Made by a program: the position numbers and the translations under genes. The notes below the pieces were generated by a model. It saw only the letters and a list, made by a program, of their open reading frames with translations. It made no database searches and was not told where the DNA came from. DNA of 64,000 bases from Hyphomicrobiales bacterium (lineage in GTDB: Bacteria; Pseudomonadota; Alphaproteobacteria; Rhizobiales; Beijerinckiaceae): contig JAGXAN010000001.1 in assembly GCA_019075865.1 (NCBI GenBank), positions 186,001-250,000 of the forward strand, read 5' to 3'. This document shows, piece after piece, positions 9,804 through 18,356 of the stretch (its first letter is position 1; each line of letters opens with the position of its first letter).

Positions 9804-10117
9804 GGCGTGTGGCGGGAGCGGATTTTAGGACTATTTTCCAAAATTCATGATCGGAATGCCATAGTGCGGGCGTCGATTCCGTCAAGATGCATTGCCGATA
9901 ATTCTCCGAACAAATGAAAATATGCGATTTATAATTGCAAAAATGCAATATAATCAATTTTTATGCGCAAATTGCGCGAAAATACAATTTAGTTATGCAA
10001 ATTTGGAATGCCTGTTGCGCGAGCCGTAAGAAAAAATGCCGCATTTTGGACATGATTGAGGCTAGGATTGTTTTCATCAACGGCCCACATGGCGCTGTAT
10101 GAATATGGAGAAATGAC
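9804..10117. promoter_or_regulatory. 314-base AT-rich intergenic region with two perfect dyads
   Basis: No gene is visible here. Composition turns AT-rich from about 9830, unlike the surrounding coding DNA. ATTGCA-AAAA-TGCAAT (9934-9949) and GCGCAA-A-TTGCGC (9965-9977) are perfect inverted repeats 15 bases apart, and further ATGCAA/TTGCGC half-sites follow to about 10020. The region probably contains the promoter and operator of the small secreted protein that starts at 10118, whose GGAGAAATGAC start context is good. The dyads may bind a regulator or be AT-rich coincidence. Confidence 0.4.
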
Positions 10118-10390
10118 ATGCGTAATTCTTTGAAACTTTCGGCATTGGCCCTGGCTGTTGCCCTGTCCTCGGGTGCAGCATTTGCAGCCGGCAATGATGG
10201 GGCATTGGGCGAGCAGACCCCTCTGCAGTTCAACCAGTCGGTGCAGGCCACCAGCGCGGTGCCGGTGACCGGTGCGGTCGCATTGGCCAACAGCTTTTAT
10301 GCCAAGCCCGCCCACCACGCCGCCACAACGCCCGGTGCCATTCCGGCACAGGTCGAAGATCGCGCCGTTGGCAGCGTCAACGCACCGTAA
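10118..10390 (+). CDS. small secreted protein of unknown function
   Basis: A 90-residue protein with a clear Sec signal peptide: a basic start (MRNSLK), a hydrophobic stretch of Leu/Ala/Val, and a likely signal peptidase site after ASGAAFA-like residues near position 23-24. The mature part (about 67 residues) is Ala/Val/Gln/Pro-rich with a His pair (PAHHAATTPG) and no Cys. I do not recognise a family. A GGAG box precedes the start and a strong intrinsic terminator follows, so it is a stand-alone transcript with signs of good expression. It converges on the SoxYZ-like carrier gene, so it may belong with the periplasmic quinoprotein-associated genes, but only position suggests this. Confidence 0.75.
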   Translation: MRNSLKLSALALAVALSSGAAFAAGNDGALGEQTPLQFNQSVQATSAVPVTGAVALANSFYAKPAHHAATTPGAIPAQVEDRAVGSVNAP

Positions 10391-10428
10391 TCGGAGCCCA
10401 ATCGCCCGTCAGGGGTGATTGAAACAAG

Positions 10429-10459
10429 CGGGCGCGCGAGAGATCGTGCGCCCGTTTTT
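10429..10459 (+). terminator. Rho-independent terminator after the small secreted protein
   Basis: CGGGCGCGCG (10429-10438) pairs with CGTGCGCCCG (10445-10454), ten pairs with one wobble, around a 6-base loop, followed by TTTTT (10455-10459). It lies 39 bases past the stop codon at 10390. Confidence 0.85.
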
Positions 10460-10481
10460 CATGCTCTTGCCGTAGCCGCGC

Positions 10482-11324
10482 TCAGATTGTTGGTTTTCCA
10501 AGCTTCCAGCTTTGCTCGAATACGGCGCCCTTGGTGTCGACCGCCCGCACATGAACGTCTTCCGCCCCATTGCTGTTGTAATCGAAGCGGAAATGCGGAT
10601 CCTGCGAAATCGAAATACCGCCCTCCATCGACAGGATCAGGTCCTTGCCTTGCCAGATGTCGATTTTCTGAACGAAATGGGCCGGAATATACAGCATGCT
10701 GATCGGGTCCATCTGTAACCCGGAATTATTCGGGTGACGGATCATCAGCACGCCCTCGACCCGCTTGGGCGAAAGATCCGTATAGCCGCCGAGGCGTCGG
10801 AACTGCATCTTGCCGATTTGCGCCGGCGAGGCACTGGCCTCCACCATTGGCGCGGAGCACCCACCGGCTGCCTTGACAAAGGCCTTCACCATATAAAGTT
10901 TGCCATCGCTGAGTTTGGCTACCGCGTGCACATCTGAATAGGCATTGATGCGGATGCGGGTTCGCAACTCGCGCAAGCCGGAATGGGGCCCGATGTTGAA
11001 TTCGCCCACCAGCGGCGAGGGATTTTCATCGACGATCAGCCAGAGCTTTTGCAAGCTGCGCGGGTCGCCGCTCGCCAGATGCACTTTCATGCCAATCGGC
11101 ACGATCGCCGCGTTTTCGGCACGGTAGGGTGCTTCCAGCTCGAGAATTCCACGGCCGTCTTCCAGCGTCTGGTCATTGAATATGCCGGTGACCAGGCTCG
11201 GCCAGATTGCAGGATCTTGCGGATCGCTTTCCAAAGCGGCGGCCAGCGCGGGCATGCGTCCCAGCCATGCCGTGCCGATGCCATATCCCAATGTATTGAG
11301 CAAATCACGTCGCCGCAATGTCAT
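10482..11324 (-). CDS. SoxYZ-like carrier protein, quinoprotein-associated type
   Basis: A 280-residue exported protein in which a SoxY-like domain and a SoxZ-like domain are fused. The N-terminus has a twin-arginine-like signal (RRRDLLNTLG then a hydrophobic stretch ending MPALAA near 29). The SoxY part carries Cys156 in KAAGGCSAP, matching the carrier cysteine that in SoxY lies in a C-terminal GGC motif. Residues from about 165 to 280 resemble the immunoglobulin-like SoxZ. Start chosen at 11324 because GGGAGGAG precedes it; the longer frame upstream is not protein-like. Fused SoxYZ proteins with adjacent metallohydrolases are known as companions of PQQ dehydrogenases. The substrate carried is unknown. 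No soxA, soxX or soxB is present, so this is not a thiosulfate-oxidation locus. Confidence 0.85.
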   Translation of the reverse strand: MTLRRRDLLNTLGYGIGTAWLGRMPALAAALESDPQDPAIWPSLVTGIFNDQTLEDGRGILELEAPYRAENAAIVPIGMKVHLASGDPRSLQKLWLIVDENPSPLVGEFNIGPHSGLRELRTRIRINAYSDVHAVAKLSDGKLYMVKAFVKAAGGCSAPMVEASASPAQIGKMQFRRLGGYTDLSPKRVEGVLMIRHPNNSGLQMDPISMLYIPAHFVQKIDIWQGKDLILSMEGGISISQDPHFRFDYNSNGAEDVHVRAVDTKGAVFEQSWKLGKPTI

Positions 11325-11342
11325 GATGGTTTCTCCTCCCGT

Positions 11343-11384
11343 TGCTATTGTGCAAGTGCTATTGTGCAAGTGCTGTCGAGCAAG
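11343..11384. repeat. 14-bp tandem repeat, three copies, in the upstream region of the SoxYZ-like gene
   Basis: TGCTATTGTGCAAG occurs exactly at 11343-11356 and 11357-11370, and in altered form (TGCTGTCGAGCAAG) at 11371-11384. On the minus strand the units read CTTGCACAATAGCA and end 18 bases before the start codon, just upstream of the ribosome-binding site. They could be operator sites or a slippage-prone repeat that sets promoter spacing. Confidence 0.8.
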
Positions 11385-11460
11385 CTTTATTGGGATCGCT
11401 CTTGAGCTATTATGATTAATTTTGAATATATCAGAAAATTGGAACTTCATAAACACAAAT

Positions 11461-11486
11461 AAAAGCCGCGTGCAGGGGCGGCTTTT
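11461..11486 (-). terminator. Rho-independent terminator of the metallohydrolase gene
   Basis: AAAAGCCGC (11461-11469) and GCGGCTTTT (11478-11486) form a perfect 9-bp stem with an 8-base loop, and the minus-strand transcript continues TTTTATTTG. It begins one base after the metallohydrolase stop codon, so the metallohydrolase and the SoxYZ-like gene downstream are probably separate transcripts. Confidence 0.8.
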
Positions 11487-11487
11487 G

Positions 11488-12414
11488 TCACTTCCATTCC
11501 AGTTCAGCAAAGCCGGTTGTTGCATTTCTGGCATTGTAATCGTCAAACAATTGCCATTGGGCGCGCTGGCTTTCGCCCACATGCTGCACGGATTGCGCCA
11601 GGCCTTTGCCTTGCTTGAGATCGGCTTGCAATTCCGCCTTGATGGTTTCGAGATAGGCGGCTTGTTTGGCTACCGCGCGGTGCCAGTCCTGGGGTACCGG
11701 CCCATGCCCGGGCACGATGGTGGCGGCATCGCTCAGGGCCAGTTCGCGCGTATCGGCGAGATAGCCCAGCAGCGAGTCGTCCACCACCGGGATATGGCGG
11801 ACGAACAAGAGGTCACCGGCGACAAGGGTTTTGGTGCGCATATCTTCGACGCTGATGTCCGTGCCGCTATGGCCGCCGGCCCATGCTTTCAGGATCAGCA
11901 CGCGGTCGCCCAGATCAAGCCGCAACTTCCGGTCCACCAGCAGGGTCGGGGGCACGATTGTCACATCCGCGAGCATTGCCGGCCCCATCGCCGGCGCAAA
12001 GGATTTCAGATAATAGGGGCCTTGCGCCGAAAGGGTGGCGGGAAGCTTGCGGCTGCCCACAAAAATCGTGCCCGGGGCGACAAATGCTCCATTTCCAAAA
12101 ACGTGGTCGGGGTGCACATGGGTGTTGATGACATAAAGGATCGGCTTGTGGCTGAGGGTGCGGATGGCGGCCAGAAACCGCCGCCCCTCGCGCACGCTGC
12201 CGCCGGTATCAATGACGGCAATGCCTTTGTCGCCAATAATGAAACTGAGGTTGGCAATGCCGCCTTCATTGCCCGCATTCATCAGCGCGATGGCCCCGAT
12301 ATGGGTATAAATTCCTTCCGCCACCTTGTGCAGGGCAAACGGTTGGGTCGCCCCCAAAGCACGCGCGGCCCTGGTCGGGCAGCCGAGAAGCAGAAGTAAA
12401 AAAATCCAACGCAT
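11488..12414 (-). CDS. metallo-beta-lactamase-fold hydrolase, quinoprotein relay type
   Basis: A 308-residue exported zinc hydrolase when started at the ATG at 12414, where an ideal hydrophobic segment begins (MRWIFLLLLL). LLGC at 9-12 could be a lipobox, making it an outer- or inner-membrane lipoprotein. The metal motif HVHPDH (His99, His101, Asp103, His104) is intact, with further ligands expected in AGGHSGTD and VPGHGP. The frame remains open to 12504, so a longer N-terminus is possible. It lies upstream of the SoxYZ-like gene on the same strand. This pairing matches the 'quinoprotein relay system zinc metallohydrolase' families described next to PQQ dehydrogenases; the chemistry is not established. 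Confidence 0.85.
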   Translation of the reverse strand: MRWIFLLLLLGCPTRAARALGATQPFALHKVAEGIYTHIGAIALMNAGNEGGIANLSFIIGDKGIAVIDTGGSVREGRRFLAAIRTLSHKPILYVINTHVHPDHVFGNGAFVAPGTIFVGSRKLPATLSAQGPYYLKSFAPAMGPAMLADVTIVPPTLLVDRKLRLDLGDRVLILKAWAGGHSGTDISVEDMRTKTLVAGDLLFVRHIPVVDDSLLGYLADTRELALSDAATIVPGHGPVPQDWHRAVAKQAAYLETIKAELQADLKQGKGLAQSVQHVGESQRAQWQLFDDYNARNATTGFAELEWK

Positions 12415-12601
12415 ATTGCAATATATTTCATTAAATCCGTATATCATACTATACTTTAGAATAGTTAGTGCTGAAAACAGGAATAATAAGACAAATTTTC
12501 TCATTGCTTGCCGTTTGGCTCCGGCCTAGTTTGTCAGCATGTTTCGGCAATCGATCAGATTTTGCTGGAATATGGCGTGCCGCTGCTGGATGATCAAAAC
12601 C

Positions 12602-13162
12602 ATGAGATCACGCGTTGAAATTCTCGCATTGGCGAGCGCCTTTGCCAGCCTCTGCCTTTGCGCCCCGGTTTGGGGGGCGAAACCGCCGCGTGAGCCCGAT
12701 GGCTATTTTGTGGGTGCCTATCATTCGCCCGTGCCGATGACATTGCGGGGCGCTGGCGTGGTCGACACGGCGCAGGCGCATGCCCTCTGGCTCAAGCATC
12801 AGATATTCGTGGATGTGCTGCCGCAGCCACCCAAACCCGCCGGCTTGCCGCCGGGAACGATATTTCGGCAAAAGCCGCGCTACGACATCCCTGGTTCGAT
12901 CTGGCTGCCCGATACCGGCTATGGACAACTGGCTGGCAAGATGCAGTTTTATTTTGAGGATGGCCTGCAAAAAGCCACCCACGGCGACAAGGCCAGGACC
13001 CTGGTTTTCTATTGCCTCAAAGACTGCTGGATGTCGTGGAATGCGGCCCGCCGCGCGATGCGGTTGGGCTACGATCATGTCGTCTGGTACCGCGACGGCT
13101 CGGATGGTTGGGCGGGGGCACAATTTCCACTGCAAATAAACCGGGAAGCGCCGGGCCGATGA
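12602..13162 (+). CDS. PQQ-dependent-catabolism-associated CXXCW-type, rhodanese-like protein
   Basis: A 186-residue exported protein when started at 12602 (MRSRVEIL), which gives a signal peptide ending near APVWGA. The key motif is CLKDCW (Cys138, Cys142, Trp143), inside VFYCLKDCWMSWNAARRA, and the fold looks rhodanese-like (a VDVLP strand near residue 70, and GYDHVVWYRDGSDGW at the end). These features match the family annotated as PQQ-dependent catabolism-associated CXXCW motif protein, found beside PQQ alcohol dehydrogenases. It may relay sulfur or electrons with the SoxYZ-like carrier (inference). It is divergent from the metallohydrolase across an AT-rich gap (12415-12601) that should contain both promoters. 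Confidence 0.83.
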   Translation: MRSRVEILALASAFASLCLCAPVWGAKPPREPDGYFVGAYHSPVPMTLRGAGVVDTAQAHALWLKHQIFVDVLPQPPKPAGLPPGTIFRQKPRYDIPGSIWLPDTGYGQLAGKMQFYFEDGLQKATHGDKARTLVFYCLKDCWMSWNAARRAMRLGYDHVVWYRDGSDGWAGAQFPLQINREAPGR

Positions 13163-13358
13163 GGCGATTTATGCAAGCCTGCGTCAACAAGCCCCGGGCC
13201 GGGCAGTTGAGGTTGCGGGTAAAAGGTTCTATTGAGTTATGAAAGAATGGCATTTAGGGTTAAACGCATCTTTTTGATCCCGCACGGATCGGTCGGGAAA
13301 CAAGAAGAAAATTTCACACCTTCTTGCTAAATGTCACCAGAGCCAATCGGGGCGGATA

Positions 13359-14597
13359 ATGGATTATTCGGATTTCTATCGGGATCAGTTGCGTGCTCTG
13401 CGGGCCGAGGGACGATATCGCGTTTTCGCGGATCTCAAGCGCCAGCGAGGCAATTTTCCGGTAGCGGCCCAGCGCGATGATGCGTCCAACGCCCTGCGTG
13501 AAGTCACGGTCTGGTGCTCGAACGATTATCTGGGCATGGGCCAGCACCCGAAAGTGCTCGCGGCCATGCATGAGGCGATTGATGCGGTCGGCGCTGGTTC
13601 CGGCGGCACCCGCAACATTGCCGGAACCACCCATTACCATGTCGATCTTGAGCGCGAATTGGCCGATCTGCATGGCAAGGAAGCGGCGCTGCTGTTCACC
13701 TCCGCCTATGTCGCCAATGATGCGACCCTTTCGACGCTGGTGGCAATGATGCCCGGCGCGGTGATTTTCTCGGATGAGAAGAACCACGCCTCGATGATCG
13801 CCGGCATTCGGCACGGTGGCGGCCCCAAGCATATTTTCCGCCATAATGACGTGGCCGATCTGGAGCGCCTGCTGCAAAGCGTGCCGCTCGACGTGCCAAA
13901 AATCATCGCCTTTGAAAGCGTCTATTCCATGGACGGTCATATGTCGCCAATGCGCGAAATTTGCGATCTGGCGGACAAGTATCAGGCTTTGACCTATCTT
14001 GATGAAGTGCATGCCGTGGGCATGTATGGCGAGCGTGGCGGCGGTCTGGCGGAACGTGAAGGCGTCATGCACCGCATCGACATCATCAATGGCACGCTGG
14101 CCAAAGGTTTCGGCGTCATGGGCGGCTATATTGCGGCCTCGCGCGACTGCTGCGATGCGATCCGCTCCTGCGCCTCCGGCTTCATCTTTACCACTTCGCT
14201 GGCCCCGGCCCTTGCCGCCGGTGCTCTGGCCAGTGTGCGTCACCTTAAATCCAGCCAGGCCGAGCGCAATGCGCATCAGGAGCGTGCTGCCGCCCTCAAG
14301 GCAGCGCTCGCCGCCGTTGGTGTGCCAGTTTTGCCCGGCCCCAGCCATATCGTGCCGGTGATGGTGGGCAACCCAGTGCACTGCAAGGCCATCACCGATA
14401 CGCTGATGGAAAAGCACGGCATTTACGTGCAGCCGATCAATTACCCAACGGTTCCGCGTGGCACGGAGCGTCTGCGCCTGACCCCAGGCCCCATGCATAC
14501 GGACGCCCAGATGGAAGTTTTGGTGGAAGCCTTGCGCTCACTCTGGGCAGCTTGCCCGGTGGGCAAGGGCCAGTATGTTCGCCTCGCCGCCGAGTGA
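13359..14597 (+). CDS. hemA: 5-aminolevulinate synthase
   Basis: Condenses glycine and succinyl-CoA to 5-aminolevulinate, the first step of haem synthesis by the C4 route used in alphaproteobacteria. The 412-residue PLP enzyme has the family length. Motifs: [32 protein letters not shown], the aspartate strand [12 protein letters not shown], and the PLP lysine (about residue 249) in [13 protein letters not shown]. The C-terminal [20 protein letters not shown] is typical of ALAS. The start has a GGGGCGGA box. A 196-base upstream gap holds no other gene, and a terminator follows. It is monocistronic. Confidence 0.96.
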   Translation: MDYSDFYRDQLRALRAEGRYRVFADLKRQRGNFPVAAQRDDASNALREVTVWCSNDYLGMGQHPKVLAAMHEAIDAVGAGSGGTRNIAGTTHYHVDLERELADLHGKEAALLFTSAYVANDATLSTLVAMMPGAVIFSDEKNHASMIAGIRHGGGPKHIFRHNDVADLERLLQSVPLDVPKIIAFESVYSMDGHMSPMREICDLADKYQALTYLDEVHAVGMYGERGGGLAEREGVMHRIDIINGTLAKGFGVMGGYIAASRDCCDAIRSCASGFIFTTSLAPALAAGALASVRHLKSSQAERNAHQERAAALKAALAAVGVPVLPGPSHIVPVMVGNPVHCKAITDTLMEKHGIYVQPINYPTVPRGTERLRLTPGPMHTDAQMEVLVEALRSLWAACPVGKGQYVRLAAE

Positions 14598-14625
14598 TTT
14601 TGCGCAAGCGCCAGCTTCGCTCTTG

Positions 14626-14651
14626 AACGGCGTGTTTTGGACACGCCGTTT
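14626..14651 (+). terminator. Rho-independent terminator of hemA
   Basis: AACGGCGTGT (14626-14635) and ACACGCCGTT (14641-14650) form a perfect 10-bp stem with a 5-base loop. The T-run after the stem is short. It lies between convergent hemA and the esterase gene and could act in both directions. Confidence 0.75.
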
Positions 14652-14668
14652 TGCTTGCAATGGCCAGT

Positions 14669-15685
14669 CTAAACCTTCGCGCGCATGGTCCGCTCGAAAT
14701 AAAGGGCGGCCAGTTGATAGGCGCGCCGCGATTCTTCCAGATAGGCGCTGAACTGCATGAAACCGTGGTGAACGCCCTCATGCACATTCAATTCATAGGG
14801 CACGCCCACCGTGTCGAGCTTTTGCGCGAAAGCCAGCGTATCGCATAAAAGCACATCCAGCGACGCGGCATTCAGATAGAGCGGGGGCAGACGCGCCAGC
14901 AGCGCCTCACTGGCATGAATGGGCGAGACAACCGGGTCGAACCGCGCCGATTCCGGGCCGGTTTCGGGCACATACCAGTCAAAGAAGCGCATCATCACTT
15001 CGCGCGTCAACCCAAAGCCTTCGGCAAAGCGAAGGTAGGACGGCGTGTCGAAATCAGCGCCATAAATGCCGTAAAACAAGAGCGCGGTCTGCGGCGCTGG
15101 TCGTCCCAATTGCAATTCCCGCAGCAGGCAGGCGGCCGCCAGATTGGCCCCGGCGCTATCGCCAGCCACGGCCAGCGGCCCGTTCAGGCCCGGTTGCACC
15201 TGCGCCTGTTGCACCACCCAGCGCCATGCAGCCTGCGTGTCTTCCAGTGGTTTGGGAAACGGGTGCTCGGGGGCCATTCGGTAATCGACACCGAGCACCC
15301 TTGTGCCGGTTTCCTGCGCCAGCAACAACCGGCTGCGCTGGTGGGTGTCGAGATCGCCATGCGCCCAGCCGCCGCCATGCAGATGCACGATGCACCCTGG
15401 CTTGGCATCGATCGGCGTGGCCATTTCCACCAAAATTTTTGGCGCGTCGCCCAATCCGGGAACACTGAAGCGCTCAATGCTGGCCATCGCCGGGAGATCC
15501 TTGTTCCAGCGCATCGCCAACCGCCGCATCATCGCCCGGCTCGCCTGCGCATCCAGAACGCGGCCATAATCGGGGTCCATCGAGTCTTGCGCGACAATCC
15601 ATTCCCACAGGCCGTTCATCTCCGGCGTGCGCCGGGCGGCTGGCGATAGCAGGCGGTCAAGGTCGACTTTATCCATGGCTGACAT
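14669..15685 (-). CDS. alpha/beta hydrolase, hormone-sensitive-lipase family esterase
   Basis: A 338-residue cytoplasmic carboxylesterase. HLHGGGWAHGD gives the HSL-family oxyanion-hole HGGG, and VAGDSAGANLAAA gives the nucleophile Ser in GDSAG. The aspartate and histidine of the triad fall in LDVLLCDTLAFAQ and HEGVHHGFMQF near the C-terminus. I start at the ATG at 15685, 23 bases after the stop of the nitrilase-family gene on the same strand; the longer frame overlaps that gene. Family members hydrolyse short acyl esters or amides; the natural substrate here is unknown. It is last in an apparent SDR-nitrilase-esterase operon. Confidence 0.88.
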   Translation of the reverse strand: MSAMDKVDLDRLLSPAARRTPEMNGLWEWIVAQDSMDPDYGRVLDAQASRAMMRRLAMRWNKDLPAMASIERFSVPGLGDAPKILVEMATPIDAKPGCIVHLHGGGWAHGDLDTHQRSRLLLAQETGTRVLGVDYRMAPEHPFPKPLEDTQAAWRWVVQQAQVQPGLNGPLAVAGDSAGANLAAACLLRELQLGRPAPQTALLFYGIYGADFDTPSYLRFAEGFGLTREVMMRFFDWYVPETGPESARFDPVVSPIHASEALLARLPPLYLNAASLDVLLCDTLAFAQKLDTVGVPYELNVHEGVHHGFMQFSAYLEESRRAYQLAALYFERTMRAKV

Positions 15686-15708
15686 AATTCCATTATCCCC
15701 GTTGGCGA

Positions 15709-16536
15709 TCAGTTTTTCAAAGATGCATGTCGATGGTGCGACACCGGAATGAGATCGCGCACCCGTTGCACCCGCGCCGCATCGATACGCGCGCTGACAT
15801 GGCCGATGCCATCGGGAACCATGGCCACAATCTGCCCCCATGGGTCGGCGACCAGAGAATGTCCGAAGGTGAAGCGCGGCTCATTGTTGACCCGGTGCGC
15901 GCCGGTTTGGGCGGGCGCGCAAAACCAGGTTTGCGTCTCAATCGCCCGCGCCCGGCACAGCACTTCCCAATGGTCTTTGCCGGTTTGCAGGGTAAAGGCC
16001 GCCGGCAGCGCGATCATCTGCGCCCCCTTGTCGGCAAGGGCGCGAAACAGCTCGGGAAACCTCAGGTCATAGCAAATGGCGCAGCCAATGGTGGTGTCCT
16101 CGCAAGTATAAGTGACGACGCTATCCCCAGCCTTGAACGCGGCGCTTTCGCGGTAGTTCTGGCCGTCCGGCGTCGTGACATCGAACATGTGCATCTTGCG
16201 GTAGCGGGCAATTTCCGCCCCGGTCTTGCCAAACACCAATGTCGTGTTGTGCAGACGATCCTGCCCCTCGACTTTTTCCAGCATCGAACCGGCGTGGATG
16301 CACACATTATGGCGGGCGGCGAGTTCCTGCATCATCCGGTAGGCCGGGCCGTCAGGCAAGGTCTCCGCCGCCTCGAATTTATCGCGCAGGCTGCCGCCCA
16401 TGAAGTCGAACACTTCCGGCAGGCCGATCCAGTCCGGGCGCTCCAGCGCCACGACCGCCTCAATCAAGGTTCGGGCCTGCGCGAGATTGGCCGTTTTGTC
16501 GGCAATCGAATTCATCTGGATGAGCGAGATTTTCAT
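15709..16536 (-). CDS. carbon-nitrogen hydrolase of the nitrilase superfamily (Nit1/Nit2-like)
   Basis: A 275-residue amidase from the ATG at 16536 (MKISLIQMNS). The Glu-Lys-Cys catalytic set is present: Glu in GLPEVFDF, Lys in YRKMHMFDV, Cys in GCAICYDLRFPELFR. The RKMHMFDV and GQNYRES motifs fit the Nit branch that hydrolyses deaminated glutathione or omega-amides such as alpha-ketoglutaramate. A metabolite-repair role is therefore likely but not proven. It lies between an SDR gene (32 bases upstream) and an esterase gene (23 bases downstream) on the same strand, so all three are likely co-transcribed. Confidence 0.9.
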   Translation of the reverse strand: MKISLIQMNSIADKTANLAQARTLIEAVVALERPDWIGLPEVFDFMGGSLRDKFEAAETLPDGPAYRMMQELAARHNVCIHAGSMLEKVEGQDRLHNTTLVFGKTGAEIARYRKMHMFDVTTPDGQNYRESAAFKAGDSVVTYTCEDTTIGCAICYDLRFPELFRALADKGAQMIALPAAFTLQTGKDHWEVLCRARAIETQTWFCAPAQTGAHRVNNEPRFTFGHSLVADPWGQIVAMVPDGIGHVSARIDAARVQRVRDLIPVSHHRHASLKN

Positions 16537-16568
16537 GGGTGTAAGTGTCGCGCCCTGGCCGATTGGCG

Positions 16569-17378
16569 TCAAGAGGCCCAATTGGTTTGAAAGTCACCAT
16601 ACAAAGTCAGCCCGCCGCAGACATTGAGCGTTTGGCCGGTGATGTAACTGGCTTCCCGGCTGGCCAGAAACGCAAATACCGGCGCGATTTCAGCCGCGCT
16701 GGCGGCGCGCTGCATCGGAATATGGCTCTCGACCTTGGCCCGGCTTGCGGCATCGTCCACCCAGGCGGCATTCATGTCCGTGGTGATCGCCCCCGGCGCC
16801 ACCGCATTGACGCGAATATGGCGCGCGGCAAATTCCAGTGCCAGCGTCCGGGTCAGGTTGCCAAGCCCGCCCTTGCTGACCGAATAAGCAAGATAGCCGG
16901 GCTTTGGGATGGTTTCATGCACGCTGGATGTATTGATGATGCAGCCGCCGCCGCGCGTCAGAAAATGCGCCAGCGCCGCGCGGCAGGCGAGTGCCGCCCC
17001 GGTGAGATTGACCGCCAGAATACGCGAAAAATCGGCTTCGTCGAAATCTTCGCCATGGGTGGGGGTCTGAATACCGACATTGTTGATCAGGCAATCGAGC
17101 TTGCCAAGGCTGGCAATGGCGTCCTGCACCAGTTGCGTTACCGCCGCCCCATTTCCGGCGTCCGAATCAAACGCGAAAAACCGGGGCTCGGACGGCCCGT
17201 CGCGCGGGATGGCTCGCAGTTCTGCGAGCAGGCTTTGCGCATGGGCGTCGTCGCCAAGATGCGAAAACGCGACATTGGCCCCCTCTCGGGCAAATTGCAG
17301 CGCTACCGCCCGACCTATTCCGCGTGATCCGCCTGTTATCAGCGCAGAAAGTTCCGACAATCTCGTCGACAAAAACAA
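16569..17378 (-). CDS. short-chain dehydrogenase/reductase (3-oxoacyl-ACP reductase-like)
   Basis: A classical SDR of up to 269 residues. It has the cofactor motif GGSRGIGRAVA, the NNVG segment of the central strand, Ser in CIINTSSV and the YSVSKGG catalytic Tyr-x-x-x-Lys. The C-terminal GQTLNVCGGLTLYG is typical. Basic residues do not clearly follow strand 2, so NADH or NADPH preference is uncertain. No ATG fits the N-terminus: the open frame starts at a TTG (17378), and a second TTG at 17372 has better spacing from GGGGGA. It heads an SDR-nitrilase-esterase run and is divergent from purU. Substrate unknown. Confidence 0.88.
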   Translation of the reverse strand: MFLSTRLSELSALITGGSRGIGRAVALQFAREGANVAFSHLGDDAHAQSLLAELRAIPRDGPSEPRFFAFDSDAGNGAAVTQLVQDAIASLGKLDCLINNVGIQTPTHGEDFDEADFSRILAVNLTGAALACRAALAHFLTRGGGCIINTSSVHETIPKPGYLAYSVSKGGLGNLTRTLALEFAARHIRVNAVAPGAITTDMNAAWVDDAASRAKVESHIPMQRAASAAEIAPVFAFLASREASYITGQTLNVCGGLTLYGDFQTNWAS

Positions 17379-17483
17379 TCCCCCGTGATTATGCTGGTGC
17401 TTAAACCATCAATGGCATGACAAAAAGCATGGCTGCGGGCATGTATATTGTCAATCATACCCTTGCTTCGAATGGATATAATT

Positions 17484-18341
17484 ATGGCGTCTACCCATGA
17501 GCATTTACTGACCCTTTCCTGCCCGGATCGGCCCGGCATAGTCGCCGCCGTGAGCGTAAATCTGGCCGAGCAAGGCGGCAACATTCTCGATGCCCAGCAA
17601 TTTGATGACGTGGAAACGTCCAAATTTTTCATGCGCGTGTTGTTCGACTGCCCCAAATCCAGCGCGGAACTGAATGAGAGTTTTGAGAAGATCGCCGAGA
17701 GCTTCAAGATGACGTTCACGCTGCGCCCGCGCGAGCGCAAAAAGCGTGTGGTGATTTTGGTGTCGAAATTCGACCATTGCCTGGCCGATCTGCTCTACCG
17801 CTGGCGCATTGGCGAACTGCCGATGGATCTGATTGCCATTATCGCCAATTATCCGCGCGAGACTTACGCGCATCTGGATATGGGCGACGTGCCATTTCAT
17901 TACCTGCCCATCACCAAGCAGACCAAGATGGAGCAGGAGGCGCAATTATGGGAAGTCGTGCGCGAGGCCAAGGCGGATATCGTCGTGCTGGCGCGCTACA
18001 TGCAAGTATTGTCCGACGGCCTCAGCGCCAAGCTGCATGGCCGCTGCATCAATATCCACCACTCGTTTCTGCCCGGCTTCAAGGGGGCCAAGCCCTATCA
18101 TCAGGCGCATGAACGCGGCGTCAAACTGATCGGTGCCACGGCGCATCTGGTGACCTCGGACCTCGATGAAGGGCCGATTATCGATCAGGATGTGGAGCGC
18201 ATCAGCCACCGGGACACGCCCGAAGGGCTCGTCCGCAAGGGCCGCGATATCGAGCGTCGCGTTCTGGCGCGGGCGTTGGGTCATTACCTGGAGGACAGGG
18301 TCCTGCTCAACGGTCGCAAAACTGTGATTTTCTACGACTGA
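17484..18341 (+). CDS. purU: formyltetrahydrofolate deformylase
   Basis: PurU hydrolyses 10-formyl-THF to formate and THF, balancing one-carbon pools and supplying formate to purine synthesis. The 285-residue protein has an N-terminal ACT domain ([24 protein letters not shown]) and a formyltransferase-like catalytic domain with the [20 protein letters not shown] segment and the downstream [11 protein letters not shown] aspartate. The start at 17484 gives the usual length; earlier ATGs at 17448 and 17472 are in frame, and no strong ribosome-binding site separates them. It stands alone between a divergent SDR gene and the convergent L,D-transpeptidase gene. Confidence 0.95.
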   Translation: MASTHEHLLTLSCPDRPGIVAAVSVNLAEQGGNILDAQQFDDVETSKFFMRVLFDCPKSSAELNESFEKIAESFKMTFTLRPRERKKRVVILVSKFDHCLADLLYRWRIGELPMDLIAIIANYPRETYAHLDMGDVPFHYLPITKQTKMEQEAQLWEVVREAKADIVVLARYMQVLSDGLSAKLHGRCINIHHSFLPGFKGAKPYHQAHERGVKLIGATAHLVTSDLDEGPIIDQDVERISHRDTPEGLVRKGRDIERRVLARALGHYLEDRVLLNGRKTVIFYD

Positions 18342-18356
18342 AGGTAGTCCGTCTGC

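Noticed and set aside
11343-11384. Short tandem repeats as a CRISPR fragment
   Set aside because: Units are 14 bases and directly adjoin with no spacers; there are no cas genes.
12413-12424. ATATTGCAATAT palindrome at the metallohydrolase start as an operator
   Set aside because: It is short and lies in very AT-rich DNA; not enough to call a site alone.
10482-13162. Thiosulfate-oxidising Sox system
   Set aside because: SoxY and SoxZ are fused and no soxA, soxX, soxB or soxCD is present; the neighbours are of the quinoprotein-associated kind.
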